64,000 bases of DNA from Actinomycetales bacterium (GTDB lineage: Bacteria; Actinomycetota; Actinomycetes; Actinomycetales; Dermatophilaceae), in NCBI GenBank assembly GCA_016711095.1, contig JADJTP010000002.1, forward strand, positions 372,001 to 436,000, read 5' to 3'. Below, in pieces: positions 49,495-60,500 of the stretch (position 1 is its first letter; each line of letters opens with the position of its first letter). Below the pieces are notes generated by a model. It saw only the letters and a list, made by a program, of their open reading frames with translations. It did no database searches and was not told the DNA's origin. Position numbers and translations under genes: made by a program.

Positions 49495-50726
49495 TGCCGC
49501 TGCTGGAGAAGGCTTCTCGACCCGCCGAGCTCGCCGGTCTGCCGGCTGCGGCGGTCGACCACGCCCGGGCAGCGCTCGCCGCCGTGGTCCCGGAACAGTC
49601 CAGGGGGCAGCGGACCAGGTCGTTCGACGTCGCCGATTTCCCGATGCCCACCGGCCGGGAGGAGCAGTGGCAGTTCACCCCTCTCGACCGTTTCGGGGCA
49701 GTGCTGCGCGACACCCCGTCCGGGACGCATCTGGCGGTTGACAGCGAGTTGCCACAGGGCGTGACGATGACGACGATCACCCGCGAGCAGGCCCGCAAGC
49801 TCGGCATCCCGGCACCCCAGGACCGGGCCGCTGCACTGGCGATGGCCCACGCCGAGCGAGTGCTGCACCTGTCGATCCCGGCCGACACGGTCACCGCCGA
49901 TACCATCCGGGTCCGGTTCGTCGGCAGCCTGCGGGGGAGCCAACCCGAGCGGGTCTGGAGCCATCTTGTCGTCTCGGCGGGGCGGCATAGCAAGGCTGTG
50001 GTCGTCCTGGAACACGAGGGGACCGCCCGCTGCTCGCAAGTGGTCTCGACTCTCGTCGGCGACGGGGCCGACCTCACCGTCGTCAGCGTCCAGGAGTGGG
50101 ACGAGGACACGATGCACGCCGCTGAGCACGACGTCGTCGTCGGGCGCGACGCGCACGTGCGGCACGTCGCGGTGACCCTCGGCGGTCGCATCGTGCGAGT
50201 GAACACCAACATCACGTATGCCGGTCCGGGCGGCAACGCGGAGGCTGTCGGGGTCTATTTCGCCGACGCCGGTCAACATCTCGAACATCGCCTGTTCGTC
50301 GACCACTCGGAGCCCAACTGCCGCAGCCACGTCGAATACAAGGGCGCCCTGCAGGGCCAGAGTGCCCGCAGCGTCTGGGTGGGCGACGTGCTCATCCGGG
50401 CCAGTGCCGAGGGCACGGACACCTATGAACTCAACCGCAATCTCGTGCTGACTGAGGGCGCGAGAGCGGACTCGGTGCCCAACCTTGAAATTGAGACCGG
50501 TCAGATCATCGGAGCCGGGCATGCCTCGGCCACCGGACGCTTCGACGACGAACAGCTCTTCTATCTGCAGGCTCGTGGCATCCGAGAAGACGACGCGCGC
50601 CGGCTCGTCGTCCGGGGATTCTTCGCCGACATCATCAACAGGATCCCGGTGGCCGAGTTGCAAGGTCACCTCATCCAGGCAGTCGAGCGGGAGCTCGGCG
50701 CAGTGACCGAGGAGAACCCGGCGTGA
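49494..50726 (+). CDS. sufD: Fe-S cluster assembly protein SufD
   Basis: 410 aa. SufD pairs with SufB and SufC in cluster assembly. The first ~60 residues are helical, with MPTGREEQWQFTPL matching the family PxxREEDWRxT motif; the rest is a SufBD beta-helix with HLEHRLFVDHSEPNCRSHVEYKGAL and AGHASATGRFDDEQLFYLQARGI. ATG 49494 overlaps the sufB stop by 1 nt, which supports sufB being read through to 49494 in vivo. Confidence 0.93.
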   Translation: MPLLEKASRPAELAGLPAAAVDHARAALAAVVPEQSRGQRTRSFDVADFPMPTGREEQWQFTPLDRFGAVLRDTPSGTHLAVDSELPQGVTMTTITREQARKLGIPAPQDRAAALAMAHAERVLHLSIPADTVTADTIRVRFVGSLRGSQPERVWSHLVVSAGRHSKAVVVLEHEGTARCSQVVSTLVGDGADLTVVSVQEWDEDTMHAAEHDVVVGRDAHVRHVAVTLGGRIVRVNTNITYAGPGGNAEAVGVYFADAGQHLEHRLFVDHSEPNCRSHVEYKGALQGQSARSVWVGDVLIRASAEGTDTYELNRNLVLTEGARADSVPNLEIETGQIIGAGHASATGRFDDEQLFYLQARGIREDDARRLVVRGFFADIINRIPVAELQGHLIQAVERELGAVTEENPA

Positions 50727-51112
50727 GTGACGCATCGACGGAGATCGACACCCTGGACCCGGTGGCGGGGTTCACCCGGGTGTGCGGCCTGGAAGATCTC
50801 GCCGTCGGCACGCCGGCGCTCGCCGAGGTGGACGGTATCCGGATGGCTCTCGTGCGCGTGAGCCACGAAGAGGTGCACGCAGTGCAAGACACCTGTACGC
50901 ACGCCAACGTGTCGTTGTCCGAGGGCGAGTTGGACGGCTGCACGCTCGAATGCTGGCTTCACGGGTCGCGCTTCGACCTTCGCACCGGCGTGCCGTCATG
51001 TCCGCCTGCCCTCACCCCGATCGCCGTCTATCCGGTCCAGCTCGTCGCCGGAGCCGTCTTCGTGAGCACCACCCCCGCCGCCGATTCCCAGCTTGTCCCG
51101 AAGGAGCACTGA
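50723..51112 (+). CDS. Rieske-type [2Fe-2S] ferredoxin of the suf operon
   Basis: 129 aa, cytoplasmic. Rieske ligands are CTHANVSLSEGELDGCTLECWLHGSRFD (Cys-x-His ... Cys-x-x-His). It resembles non-heme-iron oxygenase ferredoxins and is commonly encoded between sufD and sufC in actinobacteria; it may carry electrons for cluster assembly. GTG 50723 overlaps the sufD stop by 4 nt. Its exact partner is unknown. Confidence 0.9.
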   Translation: MSDASTEIDTLDPVAGFTRVCGLEDLAVGTPALAEVDGIRMALVRVSHEEVHAVQDTCTHANVSLSEGELDGCTLECWLHGSRFDLRTGVPSCPPALTPIAVYPVQLVAGAVFVSTTPAADSQLVPKEH

Positions 51113-51117
51113 CCACC

Positions 51118-51894
51118 ATGACCGTCCTGGAGATCCGCGACCTGCATGTCAGCGTCGAGGTGCCGGCCACGGCCGCCAGCGAGCAGCCCGGCCCGAAAGA
51201 GATCCTTCGCGGCGTCGACCTCACCGTCCGGTCGGGGGAGACCCACGCGATCATGGGGCCCAACGGTTCCGGCAAGTCGACGCTCGCCTATTCCGTCGCC
51301 GGACACCCCAAGTATCGGATCACCCAGGGCAGCGTGACCCTCGACGGCCAGGATGTCCTGGCGATGAGTGTCGACGAGCGAGCCCGCGCGGGCATCTTCA
51401 TGGCGATGCAATACCCGGTCGAGGTTCCCGGGGTGACCGTCTCCAACTTCCTGCGCACCGCCAAGACCGCGATGGACGGTCAGGCGCCCAAGCTGCGCAC
51501 CTGGGTGAAAGACGTCCGAAGCGCCATGGACGCTCTCAAGATGGACGCCGCCTTCGCCGAGCGCAACGTCAACGAAGGCTTCTCCGGCGGCGAGAAGAAG
51601 CGCCACGAGGTGCTCCAACTGGAGTTGCTGCGGCCCAAGATCGCGTTGCTCGACGAAACCGACTCCGGGCTCGACGTGGACGCCCTGCGTGTTGTCAGCG
51701 AAGGCGTCAACAGGGCCAAGGAGGTCAACGACCTCGGCGTCGTGCTGATCACCCACTACACCCGGATCCTGCGCTACATCCGACCCGACTTCGTGCACGT
51801 CTTCGTCGACGGCCGGATCGTCGAGGAAGGCGGGGCGGCGCTTGCCGACCAGCTCGAGGCAGAGGGTTACGACCGATTCCTCACCCCGGCCTGA
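51118..51894 (+). CDS. sufC: Fe-S cluster assembly ATPase SufC
   Basis: 258 aa ABC-type ATPase that drives the SufBCD scaffold. Walker A GPNGSGKST, Q-loop MAMQYPVEVPG, signature FSGGEKKRHE, Walker B IALLDETDSGLD (SufC-type Asp-Glu-Thr-Asp) and H-loop ITHYTRILRYI are all present. ATG 51118 follows AAGGAG at 51100-51105, 5 bp after the Rieske gene. Confidence 0.95.
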   Translation: MTVLEIRDLHVSVEVPATAASEQPGPKEILRGVDLTVRSGETHAIMGPNGSGKSTLAYSVAGHPKYRITQGSVTLDGQDVLAMSVDERARAGIFMAMQYPVEVPGVTVSNFLRTAKTAMDGQAPKLRTWVKDVRSAMDALKMDAAFAERNVNEGFSGGEKKRHEVLQLELLRPKIALLDETDSGLDVDALRVVSEGVNRAKEVNDLGVVLITHYTRILRYIRPDFVHVFVDGRIVEEGGAALADQLEAEGYDRFLTPA

Positions 51895-51916
51895 GTGGGC
51901 GGCAGACGGACTCCTC

Positions 51917-53242
51917 ATGGCCACCCAGCCCTTCGTCCAGCTCGCTGCTGGGCCCTTCACCGAGCAGGAGTCGGCCCGGATCCGGGCCGACTTCCCGATC
52001 CTGGCGCGCACCGTCCGTGACGGTCGACCGTTGGTCTACCTCGACTCCGGTGCCACCTCGCACAAGCCTCGGCAGGTGCTCGACGCCGAGCGCCACTTCT
52101 ACGAGCACACCAATGCGGCCGTGCACCGCGGCGCCCACCAGCTCTCCGAGGAAGGCACCGACGCCTACGAGTCGGCCAGGGCTCGGATCGCCACCTTCAT
52201 CGGGGCCGCTGCCGAGCAGATCGTCTTCACTCGCAACGCGACCGAGGCCCTCAACCTGATCGCCTACGCCTTCAGCAACGCGACGGCCGGCGGTGGCGGC
52301 GGCGACGGCGTCGGCGAGAGGTTCACCATCGGGCCCGGTGACGAGGTGCTCGTCACCGAGATGGAGCACCACTCCGACCTCGTGCCGTGGCAGGAGCTGT
52401 GCCGGCGGACCGGTGCGACGCTGCGGTGGATCCCCGTCACCGCCGACGGCCGGCTGGACCTGACTCACCTCGACGAGCTGCTGACCACCCGCACCCGGGT
52501 GTGTGCCTTCACCCACGTCTCCAACGTCCTGGGCACCGTCAACCCGGTCCGCGAACTGGCCGACCGAGCGCATGCCGTCGGCGCGCTCGTGGTGCTGGAC
52601 GCCTGCCAGTCGGTCCCGCATCTGCCCATCGACGTGCGCGAGCTCGGTGTGGACCTGCTCGCCTTCTCGGGGCACAAGATGCTCGGCCCGCTGGGGATCG
52701 GCGTGCTCTGGGGCCGCCGCGAGATCCTCGACGCGATGCCTGTCTTCCTGACCGGAGGGTCGATGATCGAGACGGTCACGATGGGCGGCTCCACCTACGC
52801 ACCGGTGCCCCAGAAGTTCGAGGCCGGGGTCCCGGTGGCCGCACAAGCCGTCGGATTGGCCGCCGCCTGTGACTATCTCGGCACCCTCGGTATGCCGCGC
52901 GTCCACGCCCACGAAAGCGCCCTGGCCCGGCGGCTCGTCGACGGCCTTGCGGCCCGGGCGTGGGTCCGGGTGCTCGGTCCCGAGCATCCCGCCGACCGCG
53001 GGTCGGTCGTGTCGTTCGTCGTCGACGGAGTGCACGCCCACGACGTCGGCCAGGTGCTCGACGACGCCGGCGTCGCCGTCCGGGTCGGCCACCACTGTGC
53101 GTGGCCCCTGCATCGTGCGCTCGGGGTCGCCGCGACGACCCGGGCGAGTTTCGCGGCATACAACACCGCCGCCGAGGTCGACGCGTTGCTGGCGGCGCTG
53201 GACCGGGTGCCGGCGATCTTCGGCCTGGAGGTGGCCGTCTGA
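51917..53242 (+). CDS. sufS: Cysteine desulfurase SufS
   Basis: 441 aa PLP enzyme giving sulfur for cluster assembly. PLP Lys is in SGHKMLGP, active Cys in RVGHHCAWPLH, with TEMEHHSDLVPWQ and DACQSVPH as in class II desulfurases. A Gly-rich insert (about residues 123-132, codons near 52285-52320) lengthens a surface loop. ATG 51917 lies 22 bp after sufC; the frame upstream runs into sufC. Partner of SufU encoded next. Confidence 0.94.
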   Translation: MATQPFVQLAAGPFTEQESARIRADFPILARTVRDGRPLVYLDSGATSHKPRQVLDAERHFYEHTNAAVHRGAHQLSEEGTDAYESARARIATFIGAAAEQIVFTRNATEALNLIAYAFSNATAGGGGGDGVGERFTIGPGDEVLVTEMEHHSDLVPWQELCRRTGATLRWIPVTADGRLDLTHLDELLTTRTRVCAFTHVSNVLGTVNPVRELADRAHAVGALVVLDACQSVPHLPIDVRELGVDLLAFSGHKMLGPLGIGVLWGRREILDAMPVFLTGGSMIETVTMGGSTYAPVPQKFEAGVPVAAQAVGLAAACDYLGTLGMPRVHAHESALARRLVDGLAARAWVRVLGPEHPADRGSVVSFVVDGVHAHDVGQVLDDAGVAVRVGHHCAWPLHRALGVAATTRASFAAYNTAAEVDALLAALDRVPAIFGLEVAV

Positions 53243-53243
53243 C

Positions 53244-53705
53244 ATGGACCTCTACCAACAACTGATCCTCGATCACGCCAAGGCCCAACACGGTAGTGGG
53301 CTGCGCGAGCCCTTCGATGCCGAGGTCCATCACGTCAACCCCACCTGTGGCGACGAGGTGACGCTGCGGGTCCGCATCGCCGACGGAGCGGTGGCGGACA
53401 TCTCCTATGCCGCACACGGTTGTTCGATCTCAACCGCGTCGACCTCGATGCTGTTCGAGGAGGTGGTCTCGCAGACCGTCGAAGAAGCGCTCAGCACGTA
53501 TGCCGCGATGAGGGCGATGCTCACCTCCCGCGGTCAGGACCCCGGCGACGAGGACGTCGTCGGCGACGGTGTCGCCCTCGCCGGGGTCGCCAAGTATCCG
53601 GCCCGGGTCAAGTGCGCACTGCTCGGCTGGACGGCCTTCACCGACGCGCTGGTCCGGGCCGGTGTCGACATCTCGAGGACCTACAACCCTGCTGCAAGGA
53701 GCTGA
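53244..53705 (+). CDS. sufU: Sulfur carrier SufU
   Basis: 153 aa zinc protein that takes sulfur from SufS. Cysteines in NPTCGDEV, AAHGCSIS and ARVKCALLGW match the SufU metal and active-site ligands, with the SufU-type insert before the last. ATG 53244 is 1 bp after the sufS stop. Follows the usual SUF order. Confidence 0.94.
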   Translation: MDLYQQLILDHAKAQHGSGLREPFDAEVHHVNPTCGDEVTLRVRIADGAVADISYAAHGCSISTASTSMLFEEVVSQTVEEALSTYAAMRAMLTSRGQDPGDEDVVGDGVALAGVAKYPARVKCALLGWTAFTDALVRAGVDISRTYNPAARS

Positions 53706-53706
53706 T

Positions 53707-54072
53707 ATGACGACACCCACCACCGGCCCGACCACTTCGCCGAGCCCGCCGAGCCCTGCCATCCCGCCCAACGTCGTCGATGTCGAGGAGGCCATGCGCG
53801 ACGTCGTCGACCCCGAGCTCGGCATCAACGTCGTGGACCTCGGCCTGGTCTATGGCATCACCGTGGACGCCCACAGCCATGCGGTCATCGACATGACGCT
53901 CACCTCGCCGGCCTGCCCGCTGACCGACGTCATCGAGGATCAGACCGCCCAGGCGCTGTCGCCTTTGGTGTCAACCCACCGGATCAACTGGGTGTGGATG
54001 CCGCCGTGGGGGCCGGACAAGATCACCGACGACGGCCGCGAACAGTTGCGGGCCCTCGGCTTCAACCTCTGA
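53707..54072 (+). CDS. SufT/MIP18-family (DUF59) Fe-S assembly protein
   Basis: 121 aa. After a Pro/Thr-rich N-terminus, VDVEEAMRDVVDPELGINVVDLGLVYGITVD and MTLTSPACPLTDVIEDQ define the DUF59 family, thought to help deliver clusters to client proteins. ATG 53707 follows AAGGAG 5 nt upstream. Last gene of the suf operon. Confidence 0.92.
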   Translation: MTTPTTGPTTSPSPPSPAIPPNVVDVEEAMRDVVDPELGINVVDLGLVYGITVDAHSHAVIDMTLTSPACPLTDVIEDQTAQALSPLVSTHRINWVWMPPWGPDKITDDGREQLRALGFNL

Positions 54073-54080
54073 GGTCCGCC

Positions 54081-54707
54081 GTGGGGGCTGCGGCACCCGG
54101 ACGCCGACGGGTGGAGGTGTCGGCGGTGCGGTTCCCGGGGTGGCTTGAGCGGTTTCTCGCCGCTCATCCGCAGGCTCAGGTGCGAGTCGTGGGTGCCGTC
54201 ACGACGATGCGCTGGCCGCAGGGGCAGGCGATCTGCGAAGCGTTCCCGCCGGATCGGGTGGGTGTCCTGCTGGTGCGACGAGGCGGGTATGCCGTGGCGC
54301 GGGTCCACACCGGGGTGATCGTCGCCTCGAAAGTCGGCCGACGCCATGTCCAGGGCCGGACCGCAGCCGGTGGTTGGTCGCAACAGCGGTTCGCCCGCCG
54401 GCGGGAGAATCAGGCAGACGTCCTCGTCGAGGCCGTGATCGAGCATGTTCGGCGGCTCCTGCTGGCAGGCCCGTCAGGGCCGGCAGGCAGTTCGGGCCCG
54501 GCAGGCAGCGCGGGCGGCATACGAGCACTAGTGGTCGGCGGTGACCGTGCGTTGTGCGCGGCAGTCCTTGCTCATCCCAGCCTGAGGGCACTTGGCGAGT
54601 TGCCCCGGCGAGAACTCCCCGGCCTGCCCAATCCGGACGCGCGCGTGCTGGCCGAGGCTGTGCGCCGAGGTCTGGCCGTGTGGGTCGATCTCAGCGACCT
54701 CCCCTGA
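54081..54707 (+). CDS. acVLRF1-type peptidyl-tRNA hydrolase
   Basis: 208 aa. The segment VGVLLVRRGGYAVARVHTGVIVASKVGRRHVQGRTAAGGWSQQRFARRREN, with its GGxxxQ-like GGWSQQRF, matches actinobacterial Vms1-like release factors, which free nascent chains from stalled ribosomes. A Gly/Pro/Ser-rich insert (GPSGPAGSSGPAGSAGG) near residue 130 is variable. GTG 54081 follows GAGG at 54071-54074; later GTG codons (54111, 54126) are alternatives. It begins 9 bp after the suf operon. Confidence 0.8.
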   Translation: MGAAAPGRRRVEVSAVRFPGWLERFLAAHPQAQVRVVGAVTTMRWPQGQAICEAFPPDRVGVLLVRRGGYAVARVHTGVIVASKVGRRHVQGRTAAGGWSQQRFARRRENQADVLVEAVIEHVRRLLLAGPSGPAGSSGPAGSAGGIRALVVGGDRALCAAVLAHPSLRALGELPRRELPGLPNPDARVLAEAVRRGLAVWVDLSDLP

Positions 54708-54728
54708 GGGGACCCGCGCCCGGTGCGC

Positions 54729-55664
54729 TCAGCGGACCGTGATGGTCTTGGTGTCCCAGACCTGCAGTGAGTCGTCCATTCCGGAGTCGTTGTACGCACG
54801 GATCTCGTAGGTGCCAGGCGGCAGGGTGACGATCGCGGATGCTTCGGCGAAGCCGCCCATCATCGTCGTGACAAACGTGGACGCGACCTCGTCCGTCCCC
54901 TTGAACACTTTGATGGGCACGTTGCCCTCGAAACCGGTGCCGTAGATGCCGACGGTCACGGGTGAGGTCACGCTCATTCCGTGCCCAGGGTTCAGGATCC
55001 ACACGTTGGCGATCGTCTGGAGCGCGGGCGCCCGGACGATGGGTCCGGATACGTCGAGGTGGCCCGAGGGCGGTGTCGCGCCGTTAACGAGAAGCCTGAT
55101 GGCGGTGACCGTGGGGTCGGCTGCGGTCACGGTATGCACGAGCTGCTGCAGCGCGGCGCTCTCGAAGGCTGCGCCGAGGGTGACATAGCCGCTGAGGTCG
55201 ACGGTCACCACCGAGCCGGCGCGGGTGATGCTGCGGACCCGAGTCGCGGCCGGCCAGAACGACGTGTAATCAGGGTCGAGGGCAGGCAGGGAGAGCATCG
55301 CGGTGACCGCCGTCTCGATCGGGCGCCCCGACACGGGTGCCACCTGACGGAACTCCCGATACAGGCGTGGCCCGGCCACGGTGTCGGCGCCGTAATAGAC
55401 GGGAACGGTGAGCAGACCCGGCGCCGACGTCGGGGGCAGCGGAGCCGTGGTGGGTTCGGTCGCCGGCGCCGTGCTCGTGGCTGTCGTGGACGGGGAGGTC
55501 GTCCCAGTCGGACCGGTGGGGGCTGCCGTCACAGTCGTCGGGCCGGTGACCGACTGCCCCGGGCTGACACCGCGGATGAGCAGAAAGCCGATGGCTGCGA
55601 TGACGACGGCCGCGAGCGCGGCTAGGAGCGGGCCGGTCGGACGGCGGGGACGGGTGTCGTTCAT
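54729..55664 (-). CDS. Secreted or anchored protein with GerMN and Gmad2 domains
   Basis: 311 aa. One N-terminal hydrophobic span (LLAALAAVVIAAIGFLLI) anchors or exports the protein; a Thr/Pro-rich linker follows (residues ~35-80). The GerMN domain (VYYGADTVAGPRLYREFRQV ... VTVDLSGYVTLG) and a C-terminal Ig-like Gmad2 domain (ILNPGHGMSVTSPVTVGIYGTGFEG ... YEIRAYNDS) are clear. The pair occurs in lipoproteins near spore-germination and two-component genes but its work is unknown. ATG 55664 follows GGAGG. Confidence 0.82.
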   Translation of the reverse strand: MNDTRPRRPTGPLLAALAAVVIAAIGFLLIRGVSPGQSVTGPTTVTAAPTGPTGTTSPSTTATSTAPATEPTTAPLPPTSAPGLLTVPVYYGADTVAGPRLYREFRQVAPVSGRPIETAVTAMLSLPALDPDYTSFWPAATRVRSITRAGSVVTVDLSGYVTLGAAFESAALQQLVHTVTAADPTVTAIRLLVNGATPPSGHLDVSGPIVRAPALQTIANVWILNPGHGMSVTSPVTVGIYGTGFEGNVPIKVFKGTDEVASTFVTTMMGGFAEASAIVTLPPGTYEIRAYNDSGMDDSLQVWDTKTITVR

Positions 55665-55692
55665 GGGTTCAAGCCTCCAGCATCGGGGGTCC

Positions 55693-55710
55693 GCGCGCCG
55701 GTCGGCGCGC
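55693..55710. repeat. GC-rich palindrome in a divergent intergenic region
   Basis: GCGCGCCG and CGGCGCGC (55693-55700 and 55703-55710) are separated by 2 bp, between the starts of the GerMN gene and the PPOX-like gene. It could be an operator; nothing shows which. Confidence 0.4.
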
Positions 55711-55806
55711 CCGTCACCCTCGGTACTGACAAGACGTCCACACCGGCTGCGTGGTTGACACGGGAATGATGGGCGGGCGGCCCTGCGGTGTCGCAGGGAG
55801 GATCCC

Positions 55807-55812
55807 TAGGAT
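55807..55812 (+). promoter_or_regulatory. -10 element of a leaderless promoter for the PPOX-like gene
   Basis: TAGGAT is followed by GAGGGC and ATG at 55819. Confidence 0.55.
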
Positions 55813-55818
55813 GAGGGC

Positions 55819-56229
55819 ATGAGCGAGGACTTCCGCATTGTCGAAATGAGCACGTCGGAGTGCTGGGACATTCTGGACCGGGAACGGTTCGGACGGCTGG
55901 CCATGGCGATCCAGGGGGAGCCCGACATCGTGCCGGTCAACTTCCTCGTCGACAACGAGAAGCTGCTCATGCGCACAGCGCCCGGCACGAAGCTCACCGA
56001 GCTCGTCATCAACGCCGCGGTCGCGGTCGAGGCGGACGGGCGGGAGGGCGACGAAGCCTGGTCGGTGGTGCTCAAGGGCATTGCACGGATGGTCGACTCG
56101 TTCAGCGAGACCTACGCCGACGACGAGAAGCACCTGCAGACCTGGTTGCCCTCAGACAAGCCGATCTACGTCGAGATCACAGCACGCTCGATCACCGGGC
56201 GTCGCTTCTATCGGGGTGCAGCGATCTGA
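55819..56229 (+). CDS. Pyridoxamine 5'-phosphate oxidase-like flavin/F420 family protein
   Basis: 136 aa. The split-barrel pattern is clear: ECWDILDRERFGRLAMAIQGEPDIVPVNFLVDNEKLLMRTAPGTKL, as in actinobacterial PPOX-fold proteins that bind FMN or F420. The substrate is unknown; it is not a classical PdxH. Leaderless start at 55819. Its stop is 29 bp from the convergent metallopeptidase gene. Confidence 0.85.
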   Translation: MSEDFRIVEMSTSECWDILDRERFGRLAMAIQGEPDIVPVNFLVDNEKLLMRTAPGTKLTELVINAAVAVEADGREGDEAWSVVLKGIARMVDSFSETYADDEKHLQTWLPSDKPIYVEITARSITGRRFYRGAAI

Positions 56230-56257
56230 GCCACAGCCCCGGTCAACCGCCGCCGGC

Positions 56258-57196
56258 TCAGACCCGCGCCACCCCGAAGGTGTTGCACCGGTTGATGTCG
56301 CCGGTCGTGAAGCCGGTCATGAACCACTGCTGACGGGCCTCGGCCGAGCCGTGGGTCCAGTTCTCCGGAGTGATCCGGCCCTGGGTGGCTTCCTGGATCC
56401 GGTCGTCGCCGACGGCCGAGGCGGCCGACAGGGCCGAGTCGATGTCCTTCTGGGTGATCGGCTTGAGGAAGGCGACGCCGTTGGCGTCCTTGGTCTCGGT
56501 CGCGTGCTTGACCCAGGTGCCGGCCAGGCAGTCGGCCATGAGCTCGATGCGCACGGCGCCGGATTGGGGGCCCTGCGGGTCCTGCTGTGCCTTGCCGAGC
56601 AAGCCGAGGACGTTCTGGATGTGGTGGCCGTATTCATGCGCGACGACGTATTCCTTGGCGAGGTTTCCGCTGTCGGCGCCGAAGCGGCTGGTCAACTCGG
56701 CGAAGAAGGAGGCGTCGATGTAGACCTTGCTGTCCAGCGGGCAATAGAAGGGCCCGACCTGGTTGGAGGCCGTGCCGCAGCCGGACTCGGTCACCCCGGA
56801 ATACAGGACCGTCTTGGCGCGCGGGTACTGCTTGCCGTACTGCGGGAGCAGCTGGCTCCAATAGGCCTGGACGCTGTTGACGGTGGCGATGACGAGACAT
56901 TGGTCGTTGCGGTTGGCATCGGCACCGGTCACGCACTGGCTGAAGTCCGCGCTCTGCTGGCCCCCGGCACCCACCTGGCCCGAATCCAGGGAACCGCTCT
57001 GACCGTCTTGCGGCACCTGAGTGTTACCTCCGCCGATGGCGCCGCCGCCGAAGATCAGGGTGAGGACGAGCAGGATGAGGCCGCCGATACCGCCGCCGAC
57101 CTGCAGGCCGCCGGGGAAGCCGCCGCGGCCACCCCCGCCGCGGCCACCGGACTCGACCTGCGAGGTGTCGAGCTGCGCGTTCTCGTTGAAGGACAT
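56258..57196 (-). CDS. Neutral zinc metallopeptidase (YpfJ family)
   Basis: 312 aa. The zinc motif is VAHEYGHHIQN and a second Glu is in RIELMADCLAG, giving the family HExxH...E layout. Before it, a Gly-rich N-terminus and one span (GLILLVLTLIFGG) anchor the enzyme, with the catalytic domain probably outside. Cysteine pairs (CVTG...QCL, GCGT...YCPL) fit an exported domain. ATG 57196 follows GGAGGAG, so the longer frame from 57589 is rejected. A minus-strand TAGGGT about 45 bp upstream may be its -10. Substrate unknown. Confidence 0.88.
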   Translation of the reverse strand: MSFNENAQLDTSQVESGGRGGGGRGGFPGGLQVGGGIGGLILLVLTLIFGGGAIGGGNTQVPQDGQSGSLDSGQVGAGGQQSADFSQCVTGADANRNDQCLVIATVNSVQAYWSQLLPQYGKQYPRAKTVLYSGVTESGCGTASNQVGPFYCPLDSKVYIDASFFAELTSRFGADSGNLAKEYVVAHEYGHHIQNVLGLLGKAQQDPQGPQSGAVRIELMADCLAGTWVKHATETKDANGVAFLKPITQKDIDSALSAASAVGDDRIQEATQGRITPENWTHGSAEARQQWFMTGFTTGDINRCNTFGVARV

Positions 57197-57398
57197 GCAC
57201 TCCTCCTCACTGGGCGGGCAGACCCGCCGCATCCAGGACACCCTAGCCGCACCATTACCCAGGTTCGTCCCCCCAAACGCGCGGAAGGTCACGACCTGAG
57301 CACGGGGTCGGGAGCGGCTGTGGGTCCTGGCAGAATGGGCGAGTCCACTCACCATCGCCCGACGCCGGGTCCGGCGCCCCCTGAACTCGAGGTATGCC

Positions 57399-58997
<1,599 letters not shown>

Positions 58998-59013
58998 CGC
59001 ACGCCGGCCGTGC

Positions 59014-60396
59014 TCAGCCCGGGATCGAGGGCAGTCTGGTCAGCGCTTCGGCCACCGCGTCGCGGATCTCGGACTCCTCGTAGGCGTGGTCGCTCATCGA
59101 CCCGTCCAGGTAGGCGCCATAGGCGGGCAAGTCCAGATGCCCGTGTCCGGACAGGGACACGAGGATGGCCTTCTCCTGGCCGGTCTCGGCACACCGGCGG
59201 GCCTCGTCGACGACCTCCGCCAGCGCGTGCGTCGCCTCGGGCGCCGGGACGATCCCCTCGCTGCGGGCGAACAGCACCCCGGCGGCGAAGCACTCCCGCT
59301 GACGGTGGGCGACCGCCTCGATCAACCCGAGCTCGTAGACGTGTGAGAGCAGCGGGCTCATCCCGTGATAGCGAAGACCTCCGGCGTGGATGGGGTCGGG
59401 GATGAAGTCGTGCCCGAGGGTGTGCATCTTCATGAGCGGGGTCATTCCCGCGGTGTCGCCGAAGTCATAGGCATAGACGCCCTGAGTGAGCGACGGGCAG
59501 GACGCCGGCTCCGCGCCCCGCAGGACGGGGTTGATCCGCCCGGCGAGCTTCTCGCGCAGGAAGGGGAACGCGAGCCCGGCGAAGTTGGACCCACCACCGG
59601 TGCATCCGACGACGAGGTCGGGAGTGTCGTCGATCTTGGCGAACTGCCGCAGCGCCTCTTCGCCGATGATCGTCTGGTGCATGAGCACGTGGTTGAGCAC
59701 CGAGCCCAGTGCATAGTTGGTCTCCGGCGATTGGGCAGCCACCTCGACGGCTTCGGAGATGGCGATGCCGAGTGACCCCGGGGAATCAGGGTGCTCGGCG
59801 AGGATTGCCCGGCCGGCCGCGGTGAGCTCAGACGGCGAGGGGTGGATGCTCCCGCCGAACGTCTCGATCATGATCCTGCGGTAGGGCTTGCCGTCATAGG
59901 AGGCGCGGACCTGCCACACTTCGCACTCGACGCCGAACTGGGCACACGCGAACGCCAGCGCGGTGCCCCACTGCCCTGCACCGGTCTCGGTCGTGAGCTT
60001 GGTGATCCCCGCCTTGGCGTTGTAGAACGCCTGCGGCACAGACGTGTTCGTCTTGTGCGAGCCGGCCGGCGAGACGCCTTCGTACTTGTAGTAGATCCGG
60101 GCCGGGGTCTTCAGCGCCGCCTCGAGCCGGTGCGCCCGGAAGAGTGGGGAGGGCCGCCACAGTCGATAGACGTCGAGCACCTCCGGCGGGATGTCGACGT
60201 ACTGCTGGGTCGCCATCTCCTGCGCGATGAGGTCCATCGGGAAGAGCGGGGTGAGGTCCTCGGGGCCGACCGGCTGGCCGGTCCCTGGGTGCAGGTAGGG
60301 CGGCGGCGGGGTCGGCAGGTCGTGCAGGATGTTGTACCAGCGGGTGGGCATCTCCATCTCGTCGAGGATCACCTTGTGTCGCTTGACCGTGCTCAC
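59014..60396 (-). CDS. Tryptophan synthase beta-like protein, TrpB2 type
   Basis: 460 aa PLP enzyme. PLP Lys is in PAGSHKTNTS, the phosphate loop is CTGGGSNFAG, and KYEGVSPAGSHK and ETGAGQWGTAL mark the TrpB2 group rather than standard TrpB1. TrpB2 can make tryptophan from indole and serine without TrpA; no trpA is nearby. GTG 60396 follows GGAAGGAG at slightly long spacing. It is divergent from the lipoprotein gene and convergent with the ABC-F gene (16 bp). Confidence 0.92.
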   Translation of the reverse strand: MSTVKRHKVILDEMEMPTRWYNILHDLPTPPPPYLHPGTGQPVGPEDLTPLFPMDLIAQEMATQQYVDIPPEVLDVYRLWRPSPLFRAHRLEAALKTPARIYYKYEGVSPAGSHKTNTSVPQAFYNAKAGITKLTTETGAGQWGTALAFACAQFGVECEVWQVRASYDGKPYRRIMIETFGGSIHPSPSELTAAGRAILAEHPDSPGSLGIAISEAVEVAAQSPETNYALGSVLNHVLMHQTIIGEEALRQFAKIDDTPDLVVGCTGGGSNFAGLAFPFLREKLAGRINPVLRGAEPASCPSLTQGVYAYDFGDTAGMTPLMKMHTLGHDFIPDPIHAGGLRYHGMSPLLSHVYELGLIEAVAHRQRECFAAGVLFARSEGIVPAPEATHALAEVVDEARRCAETGQEKAILVSLSGHGHLDLPAYGAYLDGSMSDHAYEESEIRDAVAEALTRLPSIPG

Positions 60397-60500
60397 CCGT
60401 GGGCTCCTTCCTGGGGACCGTTGGGGACATCCTTGCCGGTCACCACCGCTGTGTTCAACGCAGGGTATGCCGCGGGCCTGCGGCGAAGTATCAGGCGCCG

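Noticed and set aside
53994..54080. Longer N-terminus for the acVLRF1-type protein
   Set aside because: It lies within the DUF59 gene in another frame; GTG 54081 has a fitting GAGG site.
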